From Hymenobacter perfusus (lineage in GTDB: Bacteria; Bacteroidota; Bacteroidia; Cytophagales; Hymenobacteraceae): a stretch of 64,000 bases of DNA. Below the pieces are notes generated by a model that had not been told where the DNA came from, did not search any database, and saw only the letters and a list, made by a program, of their open reading frames with translations. Positions 26,217 through 33,884 of this stretch are shown here, one piece after another (position 1 is the first letter of the stretch; each line of letters opens with the position of its first letter). The stretch lies in NCBI RefSeq assembly GCF_003944765.1, contig NZ_RWIU01000001.1:1364001-1428000 (forward strand), written 5' to 3'. The translations under genes were made by a program, and so were the position numbers.

Positions 26217-27062
26217 ATGCACACGAAACTCCCTTTCCCGCAGATCCACGGCCACCGGGGCTGCCGCGGACTCCTCCCAGAAAATACCCTGCCGGCTTTC
26301 CGCCGGGCCGTAGAAATAGGGGTGGAAGTGATAGAGCTCGACGTGGTGATTTCCGCCGATCAGCAGGTAGTGGTTTCGCACGAACCTTGGATGTCGGCTA
26401 CCATCTGCCGGCAACCCGACGGCCGTCCCATCCTGCCTGCTGAGCAGGGCCAGCACAACCTCTACTCCATGTCGTATGCCGATATCCGCACGTATGATTG
26501 TGGTCTTACGCAACACCCCGGCTTCCCTCTGCAGCAGCCGCAGCCCGCGGTCAAACCCCTGCTCCGGGAGGTAGTGGCGGAGCTGGATAAACTAGCCTGG
26601 AGCCTGGGCCAACCGGCAGTGCGCTACAGTGTCGAAATTAAAAGCAGCCCCGCTTACGAGCCCGGCTTCCAGCCGTCGCCGGCCCGGTTTCTGGAGCTTG
26701 TGTTGGCCGAGCTCCAAGCCACCGGAATCCTGGCCCGAACCACGCTGCTTTGCTTCGATAAACGCGTGCTCCAACTGGCGCATGTGCAGTGCCCAGAACT
26801 GCCTCTTTGCCTACTCGTGGAAGATGCCCAACCGTTGGAACTGCACCTCGCCGGACTGGGGTTTCGGCCCCATGTCTACGGCCCGGATTTCAGATTACTG
26901 ACTCCCGATGTAGCCGCTTCACTACGCGGCCTGGGTATCGGGCTGGTGCCCTGGACGGTGAACGAGCCAGCCGATCTGCAGCGCGTTCTACGACTACATC
27001 CTACCGGTATCACCACTGACTACCCCGACCGTTTACTAGCCCTTCGGTCAGCGGTACAATAG
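26217..27062 (+). CDS. Glycerophosphodiester phosphodiesterase family protein
   Basis: A 281-residue enzyme that would hydrolyse glycerophosphodiesters to glycerol 3-phosphate and an alcohol. The GDPD active-site set is seen: HGHRG (H13, R14), PENT (E22), E40 and D42 in VIELDVVIS, and H55 in VVSHEP, with VEIKS later and WTVNEP near the C-terminus. There is no signal peptide, so it is cytoplasmic. The ATG at 26217 is placed just before the conserved barrel start; the frame extends upstream to 26130 without homologous character. Confidence 0.9.
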   Translation: MHTKLPFPQIHGHRGCRGLLPENTLPAFRRAVEIGVEVIELDVVISADQQVVVSHEPWMSATICRQPDGRPILPAEQGQHNLYSMSYADIRTYDCGLTQHPGFPLQQPQPAVKPLLREVVAELDKLAWSLGQPAVRYSVEIKSSPAYEPGFQPSPARFLELVLAELQATGILARTTLLCFDKRVLQLAHVQCPELPLCLLVEDAQPLELHLAGLGFRPHVYGPDFRLLTPDVAASLRGLGIGLVPWTVNEPADLQRVLRLHPTGITTDYPDRLLALRSAVQ

Positions 27063-27175
27063 TGGTAAGGCCAGATTACAGGCAGTACAAAACGTGCCTC
27101 TCAAGATCTATGTGCATTTGAAGAGCTACCGCAAATGTTACGGATGTAATACCGAATTCGTAATAAATTCTTGTG

Positions 27176-27216
27176 TTACATAGGTGTAATGCAAGCGTTG
27201 TATTACACCTATGTAA
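27176..27216. promoter_or_regulatory. Perfect 15-bp inverted repeat upstream of the HTH gene
   Basis: TTACATAGGTGTAAT (27176-27190) and ATTACACCTATGTAA (27202-27216) are exact reverse complements, separated by 11 nt. Each arm itself contains TTACA and TGTAA half-sites. It lies 134 nt upstream of the HTH start and is a candidate operator or cooperative binding site. Confidence 0.7.
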
Positions 27217-27349
27217 AAGCATTTGTAATGTTACACACTGATACACCGTTTGGTTGTGTAACACTATTGTCGATGTATCATGTGTTCTTGCTTACATAAA
27301 ACAGATTGTACATATTTACACTAAGTCAGATTATTACACCTCTCTTCAT

Positions 27350-27748
27350 ATGTCACATCAGGGCGAAATACTGCAGGAAGCCATTAAAAACAGTGGAATC
27401 TCCATTACACGTATTGTAGACGAATTAGGTATTACACGTCCTACCATATATCGTAAGTTCAAGGACGAGACACTTGATTACAACTTTGTAAAGCGTATTG
27501 GTGAAATTATCGGACATGATTTTTCCCGGGAATTTACATCGTCACATCAATCTGCTTTGCCATTTGCTGTTACACCAGTGATACACAGTGTATCTGTAAC
27601 AGCTGATAAGCATGTGTCGCATAAATCATTTGTTACACCTTTGGCTGAGACAGATAGTCTAAAACAGCTGATGCAGCTCCAGCAGAAGTATATTGCCTTA
27701 CTAGAAGCGTATAATGAACTCTTGTTAAGAGTGTATGGTCCTAAGTAA
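27350..27748 (+). CDS. Small helix-turn-helix DNA-binding protein
   Basis: A 132-residue protein. Residues 5-60 form an HTH domain of the small Bacteroidota repressor-like type (GEILQEAIKNSGISITRIVDEL, then ITRPTIYRKFKDETLDYNFVKRIGEIIGHDF). A polar, Ser/Thr/Val-rich linker follows, and the C-terminus is a Leu-rich helix (SLKQLMQLQQKYIALLEAYNELLLRV) likely to form a coiled-coil oligomer. Base composition is about 42% GC in the part I counted, well below the neighbours. The ATG at 27350 is chosen because the upstream frame has no domain character. It sits inside the TTACA array and 6 nt before a parS site. The function is unknown; autoregulation and origin-region binding are inferences. Confidence 0.78.
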   Translation: MSHQGEILQEAIKNSGISITRIVDELGITRPTIYRKFKDETLDYNFVKRIGEIIGHDFSREFTSSHQSALPFAVTPVIHSVSVTADKHVSHKSFVTPLAETDSLKQLMQLQQKYIALLEAYNELLLRVYGPK

Positions 27749-27754
27749 TAAGCT

Positions 27755-27770
27755 TGTTCCACGTGAAACA
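27755..27770. other. Consensus parS site (ParB-binding centromere)
   Basis: TGTTCCACGTGAAACA is an exact match to the chromosomal parS consensus TGTTnCACGTGAAACA. It begins 6 nt after the stop of the HTH gene, about 25 kb from the oriC candidate. parS sites are normally origin-proximal. parA and parB are not in the window. Confidence 0.88.
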
Positions 27771-28115
27771 TATCTGTCGCATACCAGTAGCACTACTCTG
27801 ATACACTTGGTCAGGATTTAAGTCCACTGGCTTTGAGCAGGGCCCATATTACAAAGCGGACAGGTGTAGGTAGAAGTGGCGCAGTAAGAGGTGAGGGCGG
27901 GGCAAGGCGTAAGCAAGCAAGAAGAGTTTGATACAGGTAGCAAAATCGTGCAGAGTTGGGTAGTAGTTGAGTCAGCTAGTGGCAGGGTAAGCGTGGTTGT
28001 GTTCTGAGTCATGGGGTGTACAGCGGTAAGATTCCCATGGAGCCGAAGTAGGTCGGATGCCGGGGATGGGCGGTATATTTCGGCAGTAGTTATATCTCCT
28101 TCTTTTTAGTCTTGC
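27771..28115. other. 345-bp gap without a recognisable gene
   Basis: Short frames exist on both strands, but none looks like a protein. Apart from a TTACA word near 27850, a second TGTCGCATA near 27774 (also at 27615) and A/G-rich sequence, I see nothing. The thioesterase promoter should lie at its right end. Confidence 0.5.
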
Positions 28116-28679
28116 ATGTCTGCTGACCATCTGCCTGCCTACCGCCCGGTATCTCATTCCCGGGTTACGCTTACCGAGTTGATGATTCCGGCCTACGCCA
28201 ATTTCGGCGGGAAGATCCACGGCGGAATTCTGCTCTCCCTGATGGACAAGGTAGCCTACGCAGCAGCCTCTAAACACGCCGGTACCTATTGCGTCACGGT
28301 GAGTGTGGATGGGGTGAATTTTCTGCAACCCGTAGAGGTAGGAGAGTTGGTTTCCCTACTGGCCTCGGTGAACTACGTGGGCCGAACTTCCCTGCTCGTC
28401 GGCATCAAGGTAATTGCGGAGGATGTGCGTAGCGGCTCGGTCAAGCACACCAATACCTGCTACTTTACCATGGTAGCCAAGGACGATGACGGCCGGCCCA
28501 GTCAGGTGCCCGGCCTGCTGCTGGAAACCCCCGATGATACCCGCCGCTTTCTGGAAGCCATCAAGCGCCGCGAGTTTAAGGAACAGTACCGGCAGGAGTT
28601 CGATAATGCCCGCTCCATTCTGGCCGTGGAGGAGCAACAGCATCTGCTGGAAAAGGAGCGGTGTCGGCTGGGTTACTAA
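28116..28679 (+). CDS. Acyl-CoA thioesterase (hotdog fold)
   Basis: A 187-residue cytoplasmic enzyme that hydrolyses acyl-CoA. It belongs to the BACH/YciA type: MIPAYANFGGKIHGGILLSLMDKVAYAAASKHA contains the catalytic Asn/Gly/Asp region of the first helix, and VDGVNFLQPVEVGELVSLLASVNYVGRTSL follows. The C-terminal 35 residues are a charged helix (EFKEQYRQEFDNARSILAVEEQQHLLEKE) outside the fold. It stands alone, and its chain-length preference is unknown. Confidence 0.9.
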   Translation: MSADHLPAYRPVSHSRVTLTELMIPAYANFGGKIHGGILLSLMDKVAYAAASKHAGTYCVTVSVDGVNFLQPVEVGELVSLLASVNYVGRTSLLVGIKVIAEDVRSGSVKHTNTCYFTMVAKDDDGRPSQVPGLLLETPDDTRRFLEAIKRREFKEQYRQEFDNARSILAVEEQQHLLEKERCRLGY

Positions 28680-28928
28680 CGCACTGCCGGAGAGAAGAGG
28701 CCGAGCTGTAAACGAAACGCTGCCGCTCGGCTCCACTCTGCGTTCCGGTAAGGTAGCGGGGGGGCAGTGCTGCGTGCGGTAGTGCTCGGCAGGGGTAAGG
28801 GGGGCGCTACTGCTATGGCGGCACATTCTTCTTCGCCTATACTTCGGTTACCCATCCCTGCTCATCTCTCGGGGCCACTCAGGCGCGCTGGGAGCACCTC
28901 CTCCTCAGTCAGTGGGTATTCTAAATAA
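28680..28928. other. Gap between thioesterase and DUF721 genes
   Basis: No gene or clear structure. The sequence is G-rich with runs of G on the + strand (for example near 28758 and 28798). Confidence 0.4.
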
Positions 28929-28957
28929 ACCGGCCCTGGCTTGTGTGCCGGGGCCGT
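28929..28957 (-). terminator. Terminator of the recF-DUF721 transcript
   Basis: CGGCCC-TGGC and GCCG-GGGCCG arms form a stem near 28930-28956. Read on the minus strand it is followed by TTTATTTA. Confidence 0.65.
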
Positions 28958-28987
28958 GTGATACTTTTTACTGAGACGAGTATTTCG

Positions 28988-29311
28988 CTACAGAAATACG
29001 ACTTCCTTGATGATGTCCTCGCCGACTTCGGCGTTAAGGTTTTCCAGCACCCGGGTCTTGGCCATGAATAGCTCGTGCTTGAGGGGAGCGGAAGAGAGGC
29101 GCACAAAAAGCTTGTTGTTGCTAACGTACACCTGCTGGGTTTTCATGGCTACAGCTTTGCCCATCACCTTCTCCCAGCTAGCTACTACGGTTACCTCGTT
29201 GAGCTTACCTTGGAGCCGGTATACCCGCAGCAGCGCCTTGATACCATCCTTGAGCGGAACAATATCAGACTGTCGCGAATTTTCGGACGAGTATGGTTTT
29301 TTGAGTGCCAT
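28988..29311 (-). CDS. DUF721 (DciA-like) protein
   Basis: A 107-residue basic protein that fits DUF721: IVPLKDGIKALLRVYRLQGKLNEVTVVASWEKVMGKAVAMKTQQVYVSNNKLFVRLSSAPLKHELFMAKTRVLENLN. DUF721 includes DciA, the widespread ancestral loader of the replicative helicase DnaB. Whether this short Bacteroidota version does the same is inference, but its place beside recF and near the oriC candidate agrees. It lies 63 nt downstream of recF on the same strand and shares its terminator. Confidence 0.85.
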   Translation of the reverse strand: MALKKPYSSENSRQSDIVPLKDGIKALLRVYRLQGKLNEVTVVASWEKVMGKAVAMKTQQVYVSNNKLFVRLSSAPLKHELFMAKTRVLENLNAEVGEDIIKEVVFL

Positions 29312-29374
29312 TATGGTAATTAACGCGCGAGAAAACTATCACGCCGGAAGCCTCAAAGATACCACCAGCCCTAG

Positions 29375-30487
29375 CTAAAGCGGCTTGACCACGCCCAATT
29401 CAACCCGGAACCGGCGGATATCTTCGGAGAGGTCGGCCAGCACCTGGTCGGTGCGTTCCAGGTGGGTATCAGTCAGGAAAATCTGGCCGAAGGTATGATT
29501 GGCTACCAGCTGCATCAGGCGGGTGATGCGCTTCTCGTCGAGACGGTCGAAGATGTCATCCAACAGTAGCAGGGGTTTTTGCTGCTTGTGCGCGGCTAGT
29601 ATTTCGAACTGCGCCAGCTTAAGGGCAATGGCAAACGACTTCTGCTGCCCTTGCGAGCCGTAGCTTTTCACCGGCAACTCATCCATTAAAAAAGTGAAGT
29701 CGTCACGGTGGGGGCCGGTGGTAGTACGCTGCAACGTGAGGTCCTTGCGCTCATTCAGGCGGAGGAGCTTCAGGAAGTCGGCCCCGGGCAGCTCACTCTT
29801 ATAGGTAAGCGTGACAACCTCGCGGGCATCCGCCAACTGCTCGTAGTGGCGCTGAAAGATGGGCTCGAACTCCGTAAGGAATTCCTGCCGCCGCCGCACC
29901 AGCTGCTCGCCTACCGGAGCCAGCTGTTCATCCAACACTAGCAGGTAGTCTCGGTCGTAACCGGCCTGGCGGTCGGTGGCCAGCTTAAGCAGGGAGTTGC
30001 GCTGCTTCAGCAGATGCGTGTACCGGATCAGCTGCTCCAGGTACGTGTGGTCGAGCTGGGAGAGGAGGCTGTCGAAGTACTTGCGCCGCTCCTCGCTGCC
30101 CTGCCGGATCAGGTCGGTATCATAAGGCGAGATGAGCACCACCGGATACCGCCCGATGTGGTCCGATACCCGCTCGTACGCCTGCTTGTCGTGCGTCACG
30201 GTTTTCTTCTGACCCTGACGCAGGCTGCACTGGATGGTTTCGGGCTTCTCATCGGGGGTAGGTTGGAAGCGGCCCCGAACCACAAACAACTCCTCGCCCT
30301 GCTTGATGCTCTGGGCATCGGAGGCCGTAAAGGCGCTCTTGGTCAGAGAGAGGTAGTGGATTGCGTCGAGCAGATTGGTCTTGCCGCTGCCGTTGTCGCC
30401 CACGAAGCAGTTGATGTGGGCGGAGAAGCTCAGATTGGCTTCTTCGTAGTTTTTGAAGAACAGCAGATGGAGGCTTTCGAGGTTCAT
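29375..30487 (-). CDS. recF: DNA replication and repair protein RecF
   Basis: A 370-residue SMC-like ATPase that helps load RecA at single-strand gaps. Walker A is GDNGSGKTN at 30-38, followed by LLDAIHYLSLTKSAF; the signature area is GSQGQQKSFAIALKLAQ and Walker B is PLLLLDDIFDRLD. I use the ATG at 30487 (MNLESLHLLFFKNYEEANL), since 19 further residues upstream have no family match. It is the first gene of a recF-DUF721 pair and is divergent from pdhA. Confidence 0.95.
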   Translation of the reverse strand: MNLESLHLLFFKNYEEANLSFSAHINCFVGDNGSGKTNLLDAIHYLSLTKSAFTASDAQSIKQGEELFVVRGRFQPTPDEKPETIQCSLRQGQKKTVTHDKQAYERVSDHIGRYPVVLISPYDTDLIRQGSEERRKYFDSLLSQLDHTYLEQLIRYTHLLKQRNSLLKLATDRQAGYDRDYLLVLDEQLAPVGEQLVRRRQEFLTEFEPIFQRHYEQLADAREVVTLTYKSELPGADFLKLLRLNERKDLTLQRTTTGPHRDDFTFLMDELPVKSYGSQGQQKSFAIALKLAQFEILAAHKQQKPLLLLDDIFDRLDEKRITRLMQLVANHTFGQIFLTDTHLERTDQVLADLSEDIRRFRVELGVVKPL

Positions 30488-30518
30488 GCTTAAGGTTCGG
30501 AATTGCAATCCTTTTACG

Positions 30519-30526
30519 TACTTTCG
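30519..30526 (+). promoter_or_regulatory. Putative -7 box of pdhA
   Basis: TACTTTCG differs from TAnnTTTG at one base and lies 29 nt before the ATG. A TTG at 30503 is only 13 nt upstream, closer than usual. Confidence 0.35.
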
Positions 30527-30555
30527 CATCCCAAACGCGAACAACCGAAAGCAAG

Positions 30556-31734
30556 ATGGCGGAGACGAAAGTAAAGGCTGCCCCCAAGGCTTCCAATTCG
30601 ACGAAAAAATCGTCGGCCCCGAAAGCGGCCCCCAAGGGCAAAGCTGCGGCTGCTAAAACAGCCAAGCAGCCCGACCCGGTATTGCCTCCTTCCACTGAGG
30701 AAGCCAAGGCAGCTACGGGAGCTCCTAAAGCAACGAGCCCGGCCCAGCCGGAGTTTTCGAAGGAAACCTACCTCGCCTGGTACGAGCAAATGCAGCTCAT
30801 GCGCAAGTTTGAGGAGAAGGCAGGTCAGCTGTACGGTCAACAGAAGATTAAAGGTTTCTGCCACCTCTACATTGGCCAGGAGGCCTGCGTAGCGGGTGCC
30901 GTGTCGGCCCTCACCAAGGACGACAAATGGATTACCGCTTACCGTGACCACGCCCACCCGCTGGCCCTGGGTACTTCGCCCAACGCCATCATGGCCGAGC
31001 TGTATGCCAAAGCCACTGGTTGCTCCAAAGGCAAAGGCGGTTCCATGCACATGTTCGATAAGGAAGTGAACTTCATCGGTGGCCACGGCATCGTGGGGGC
31101 GCAGGTGCCCATGGGTGCCGGCATTGCCTTTGCCGAGAAGTACAACAAGACCGGCAACCTGTGCATTTGCTACATGGGCGACGGTGCCGTGCGGCAGGGT
31201 GCCCTGCACGAAGCTTTCAACATGGCTATGCTGTGGAAGCTGCCCGTCATCTTCGTGGTAGAAAACAACGGCTACGCCATGGGTACCTCGGTACAGCGCA
31301 CGTCCAACGTGACGGAGCTGCACCACATCGGCCGCGGCTACGACATGCCGTCGGAGCCGGTGAATGCCATGAACGTGGAGGACGTGCACAATGCCGTAGC
31401 CCGCGCCGCCGAGCGTGCCCGGGCCGGAGAAGGTCCTACCTTCCTCGAGTTCAAAACCTACCGCTACAAAGGTCACTCGATGAGCGACCCGGCCAAGTAT
31501 CGCACCAAAGAGGAGCTGGAAGACTACCGCTCCCGCGACGCCATCGAAGCCGTACGCCACACCATCCTGACTCATAATATGGCTACCGAAGAAGACTTGG
31601 TGGCCATTGATGAGAAGATCAAAGGACAGGTAGCCGAGTCGGTGGAGTTTGCCGAGAACTCGCCCTTCCCTACGGCCGACGAGCTGTACAAGGACGTGTA
31701 CGTACAACAGGACTACCCCTACATCCGCGACTAG
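30556..31734 (+). CDS. pdhA: Pyruvate dehydrogenase E1 component, alpha subunit
   Basis: A 392-residue thiamine-diphosphate enzyme subunit that decarboxylates pyruvate for acetyl-CoA. The TPP motif runs from GDGAVRQGALHEAFNMA to VVENN (about 209-239), and the phosphorylation-loop-like YRYKGHSMSDPAKYR is present. An N-terminal extension of about 65 residues rich in Ala, Lys and Pro precedes the domain (which begins near FSKETYLAWYEQM). It resembles an E2-type flexible linker or tail and is not needed by the usual enzyme. The beta subunit and E2 are not adjacent; in this phylum they are often elsewhere. Confidence 0.95.
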   Translation: MAETKVKAAPKASNSTKKSSAPKAAPKGKAAAAKTAKQPDPVLPPSTEEAKAATGAPKATSPAQPEFSKETYLAWYEQMQLMRKFEEKAGQLYGQQKIKGFCHLYIGQEACVAGAVSALTKDDKWITAYRDHAHPLALGTSPNAIMAELYAKATGCSKGKGGSMHMFDKEVNFIGGHGIVGAQVPMGAGIAFAEKYNKTGNLCICYMGDGAVRQGALHEAFNMAMLWKLPVIFVVENNGYAMGTSVQRTSNVTELHHIGRGYDMPSEPVNAMNVEDVHNAVARAAERARAGEGPTFLEFKTYRYKGHSMSDPAKYRTKEELEDYRSRDAIEAVRHTILTHNMATEEDLVAIDEKIKGQVAESVEFAENSPFPTADELYKDVYVQQDYPYIRD

Positions 31735-31788
31735 TTCGCCGGCAGGTTATCAGGCCGCTTTCGGTGGCCGCCTTTTTGAGTAATTCCC

Positions 31789-32565
31789 ATGTCGAAGATT
31801 CCGTTCACAGGCAAAAGCCAGCAGGCACGTCAGCAGCAACCGCGCGTTGTCCCTTCCGACCCCACGCAGCCGCTGGAGGCGTACAACCCCGAGCACCCGC
31901 TGCTGGAAGACCCCGATGCCCTGGCTATCCGGCTGGTGGAATCGGAGGACTTTGTGCGGCGCAATAAGAGTGTGTTGCTGGGTTTGCTGGCCGTAGTGGT
32001 GCTGGCCGTGGCTGGTGGCTTCGGCTACTACCTGTGGCGCGGCTCGCAGGATACCAAAGGGCAGGCAGCCTTATTCCAGGCAGTGAGCTATTGGGAAGCC
32101 GACTCGCTGCAGAAAGCTATGAAGGGCGACGGCCGCAATTTGGGGCTGGAGCGTGTGGCTTCGGAATACAGTGGCACCGACGCTGGCAACCTGGCCAACT
32201 TCTACGCCGGAGTAGCCGCGCTGAAAGAAGGCAAGAACAAGGAAGCCATCGACTACCTGGAAGACTTTAGCTCTGATGACTACCTAGTGCAGGCCCGGGC
32301 GTACTCCTTGCTGGGTGATGCGCACCTGGAAATGAATCAGGCCAAGGAAGCCGCTGACTTCTACAACAAAGCCGCCAACCACAACGCCAACGAGTTCTTC
32401 TCGCCCGGCTACCTGTTGAAGGAAGCTACGGCCCGCGAAGTCGCTAAGGACTATGACGGTGCCATTACGGCGTACAACAAGATCCTGACCGACTACGCTT
32501 CAGCGGCTGAGGCTACGGAAGCAAAGGAATACAAGGCCCGCGCCGAAGCACTGGCTGGTAAATAA
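31789..32565 (+). CDS. Membrane-anchored TPR protein (YfgM-like)
   Basis: A 258-residue protein. The N-terminal 60 residues are cytoplasmic and Gln/Pro-rich. One membrane helix follows (about 65-85, VLLGLLAVVVLAVAGGFGYYLW), then about four TPR-like helix pairs in the periplasm (FYAGVAALKEGKNKEAIDYLE, YSLLGDAHLEMNQAKEAADFYNKAA). The order matches YfgM-type ancillary translocon subunits, but the sequence similarity is only general. It is 54 nt after pdhA on the same strand; a hairpin between them (CAGGCCGC...GCGGCC-like) may attenuate read-through. Confidence 0.8.
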   Translation: MSKIPFTGKSQQARQQQPRVVPSDPTQPLEAYNPEHPLLEDPDALAIRLVESEDFVRRNKSVLLGLLAVVVLAVAGGFGYYLWRGSQDTKGQAALFQAVSYWEADSLQKAMKGDGRNLGLERVASEYSGTDAGNLANFYAGVAALKEGKNKEAIDYLEDFSSDDYLVQARAYSLLGDAHLEMNQAKEAADFYNKAANHNANEFFSPGYLLKEATAREVAKDYDGAITAYNKILTDYASAAEATEAKEYKARAEALAGK

Positions 32566-32600
32566 ACATAGCTGGATGAAGCTTGTGCTTCACCCTTACA

Positions 32601-32633
32601 GCGAGGCGGCCCCCGGGCCGCCTCGCTTGTTTT
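32601..32633 (+). terminator. Terminator-like hairpin after the TPR gene
   Basis: GCGAGGCGGC (32601-32610) pairs perfectly with GCCGCCTCGC (32617-32626), followed by TTGTTTTC. Confidence 0.8.
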
Positions 32634-32666
32634 CAGGGCTAGCCGGCCGGAGTAGAGCCCGTCGCC

Positions 32667-32674
32667 TATCTTTG
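32667..32674 (+). promoter_or_regulatory. Putative -7 box of ribH
   Basis: TATCTTTG matches TAnnTTTG and lies 49 nt before the ATG. No -33 TTG at proper spacing. Confidence 0.45.
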
Positions 32675-32723
32675 CCCGCACGAAGCTTTGGGCTTCTCTT
32701 CTTCGTTTCAAATTCCCCGCCAC

Positions 32724-33200
32724 ATGGCTACCTCCCTCAAAAACCTGAGCGACTATACTTCTGACCACTTCGTTGATATCAGCGAGAAACGCTTCGGGCT
32801 GGTGGTGGCCGAGTGGAACCGCGAAATTACCGACACGCTGGCGCAGGGTGCTTTCGATACGCTCATCAAGCACGGGGCCAAGCCCGAGAACATCTTCCGC
32901 AATACGGTGCCCGGTAGCTTCGAGCTGACGCTGGGAGCCCAGCTGCTGGCCCAGCACGAGGAAATTGACGCAGTTATCTGCCTGGGCGTGGTTATCCAAG
33001 GGGAGACCAAGCACGATGACTACATCTGCCACGCGGTGGCCAGCGGCATTACCAACGTAGGACTGAAATTCAATAAGCCGGTCATCTTCGGCCTCGTTAC
33101 CACCAATACCTTGGAGCAGGCCTGGGACCGGGCCGGCGGCAAGCACGGCAACAAAGGCGTGGAAGGAGCCGTAGCCGCCATCCATATGCTGGGGTTCTAA
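32724..33200 (+). CDS. ribH: 6,7-dimethyl-8-ribityllumazine synthase
   Basis: A 158-residue enzyme of riboflavin synthesis that condenses 5-amino-6-ribitylamino-uracil with dihydroxybutanone phosphate. Family segments are VVAEWNREITDTLAQGA, VPGSFELTLGAQLLA, AVICLGVVIQGETKHDDYI with the catalytic His, and FGLVTTNTLEQAWDRAGG. The ATG at 32724 (MATSLKNL) is used; a longer frame starts at 32688 without family support. It is a single gene here; ribA/B/D are not adjacent. Confidence 0.95.
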   Translation: MATSLKNLSDYTSDHFVDISEKRFGLVVAEWNREITDTLAQGAFDTLIKHGAKPENIFRNTVPGSFELTLGAQLLAQHEEIDAVICLGVVIQGETKHDDYICHAVASGITNVGLKFNKPVIFGLVTTNTLEQAWDRAGGKHGNKGVEGAVAAIHMLGF

Positions 33201-33270
33201 GCCTTGCTTGCTACGGCTGAGCTTACTTGGCGAAACCGGGGCTCTGGCTGATATCGTGCTGATTACCGGA

Positions 33271-33286
33271 CAAAGCCGTAGCTTTG
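33271..33286 (+). promoter_or_regulatory. Possible promoter with overlapping palindrome upstream of the DksA-like gene
   Basis: CAAAGC-cgta-GCTTTG is a perfect 6-bp inverted repeat whose right half forms a -7 box, TAGCTTTG (33279-33286). If used, the leader to the DksA-like gene would be about 190 nt. I see no other structure in the 278 bp between ribH and that gene. Confidence 0.35.
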
Positions 33287-33478
33287 CGGCCGGAAATCGT
33301 CTGGCTATCGGGACCACCGGGGCTGGTAGATGCACTCCGGCTGCTGAGGGCCTGCGCGGGTAACCTAAACTTATTCGCGGAGGCTGCTGTTGGGCGTAAC
33401 TACTGGATACTCAGTGGCTGCCAGAGCCGGCATCATAGTATACGTAGTCCATCTTTACATCCTCTTCCTGCAACCGAC

Positions 33479-33862
33479 ATGAGTGAAGCACCCCTACGCT
33501 ATTCCAGGGAAGAACTGGCTGAGTTTGAACAAATCATTCAAGCCAAAGTCACGGCTGCCCGCAAAGAAGTAGCGTTCATCAAGGAAACCCTGAGCCGCAA
33601 GAACGATACCGGTACCGACAACACGGCCTCCTCTTCGAAGGTGCTGGAAGACGGGGCCGACACGGCCGAAAAAGAAAGTCTGAACCAGTTGGCTTCGCGC
33701 CAGATGAAGTTCATTCAGCAGCTCGAAAACGCGCTGATCCGCATCAAGAACGGCACCTATGGCGTCTGCATTGGTACCGGTAAGCTCATTGCCAAGGAAC
33801 GTCTGCGCGCCGTACCGCACACCCAGCATTCCATCGAAGCCAAAATGGCCCGTCGCGACTAA
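33479..33862 (+). CDS. TraR/DksA-family protein with mostly lost zinc cysteines
   Basis: A 127-residue protein with a long coiled-coil helical region (LAEFEQIIQAKVTAARKEVAFIKETL and LASRQMKFIQQLENALIRIKNGTYG) and the DksA zinc-finger region YGVCIGTGKLIAKERLRAVPHTQHSIEAK. Of the four usual cysteines only the first (GVC) remains. DksA proteins bind RNA polymerase through the secondary channel and mediate the stringent response together with ppGpp. Such Cys-poor forms are common in Bacteroidota, as I recall. The ATG at 33479 is used because the upstream frame has no family match. Confidence 0.88.
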   Translation: MSEAPLRYSREELAEFEQIIQAKVTAARKEVAFIKETLSRKNDTGTDNTASSSKVLEDGADTAEKESLNQLASRQMKFIQQLENALIRIKNGTYGVCIGTGKLIAKERLRAVPHTQHSIEAKMARRD

Positions 33863-33884
33863 CCGCACCGGTTGCTATAAGTAC

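Larger units (their letters stand above)
27076..27855. other. Dense array of TTACA/TGTAA words across an AT-rich island
   Basis: By eye I count 14 TTACA and 7 TGTAA in about 780 bp, where roughly 1-2 would be expected by chance in unbiased DNA. Many extend to TTACACC or TTACACG (27204, 27334, 27405, 27432, 27570, 27633). They run through the intergenic region, the promoter and the coding part of the small HTH gene, and continue as far as the last TTACA near 27850, beyond the parS site. Presence both inside and outside the reading frame argues against a purely codon-driven pattern. It looks like a protein-binding array, which is inference. Confidence 0.65.

Noticed and set aside
27076..27855. 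CRISPR array at the TTACA repeats
   Set aside because: The words are 5-8 bp, irregularly spaced and on both strands; there are no repeat-spacer units and no cas genes.
27818..28012. 64-residue minus-strand frame in the gap after parS
   Set aside because: Low-complexity Thr/Leu/Ser composition, no domain and no promoter.
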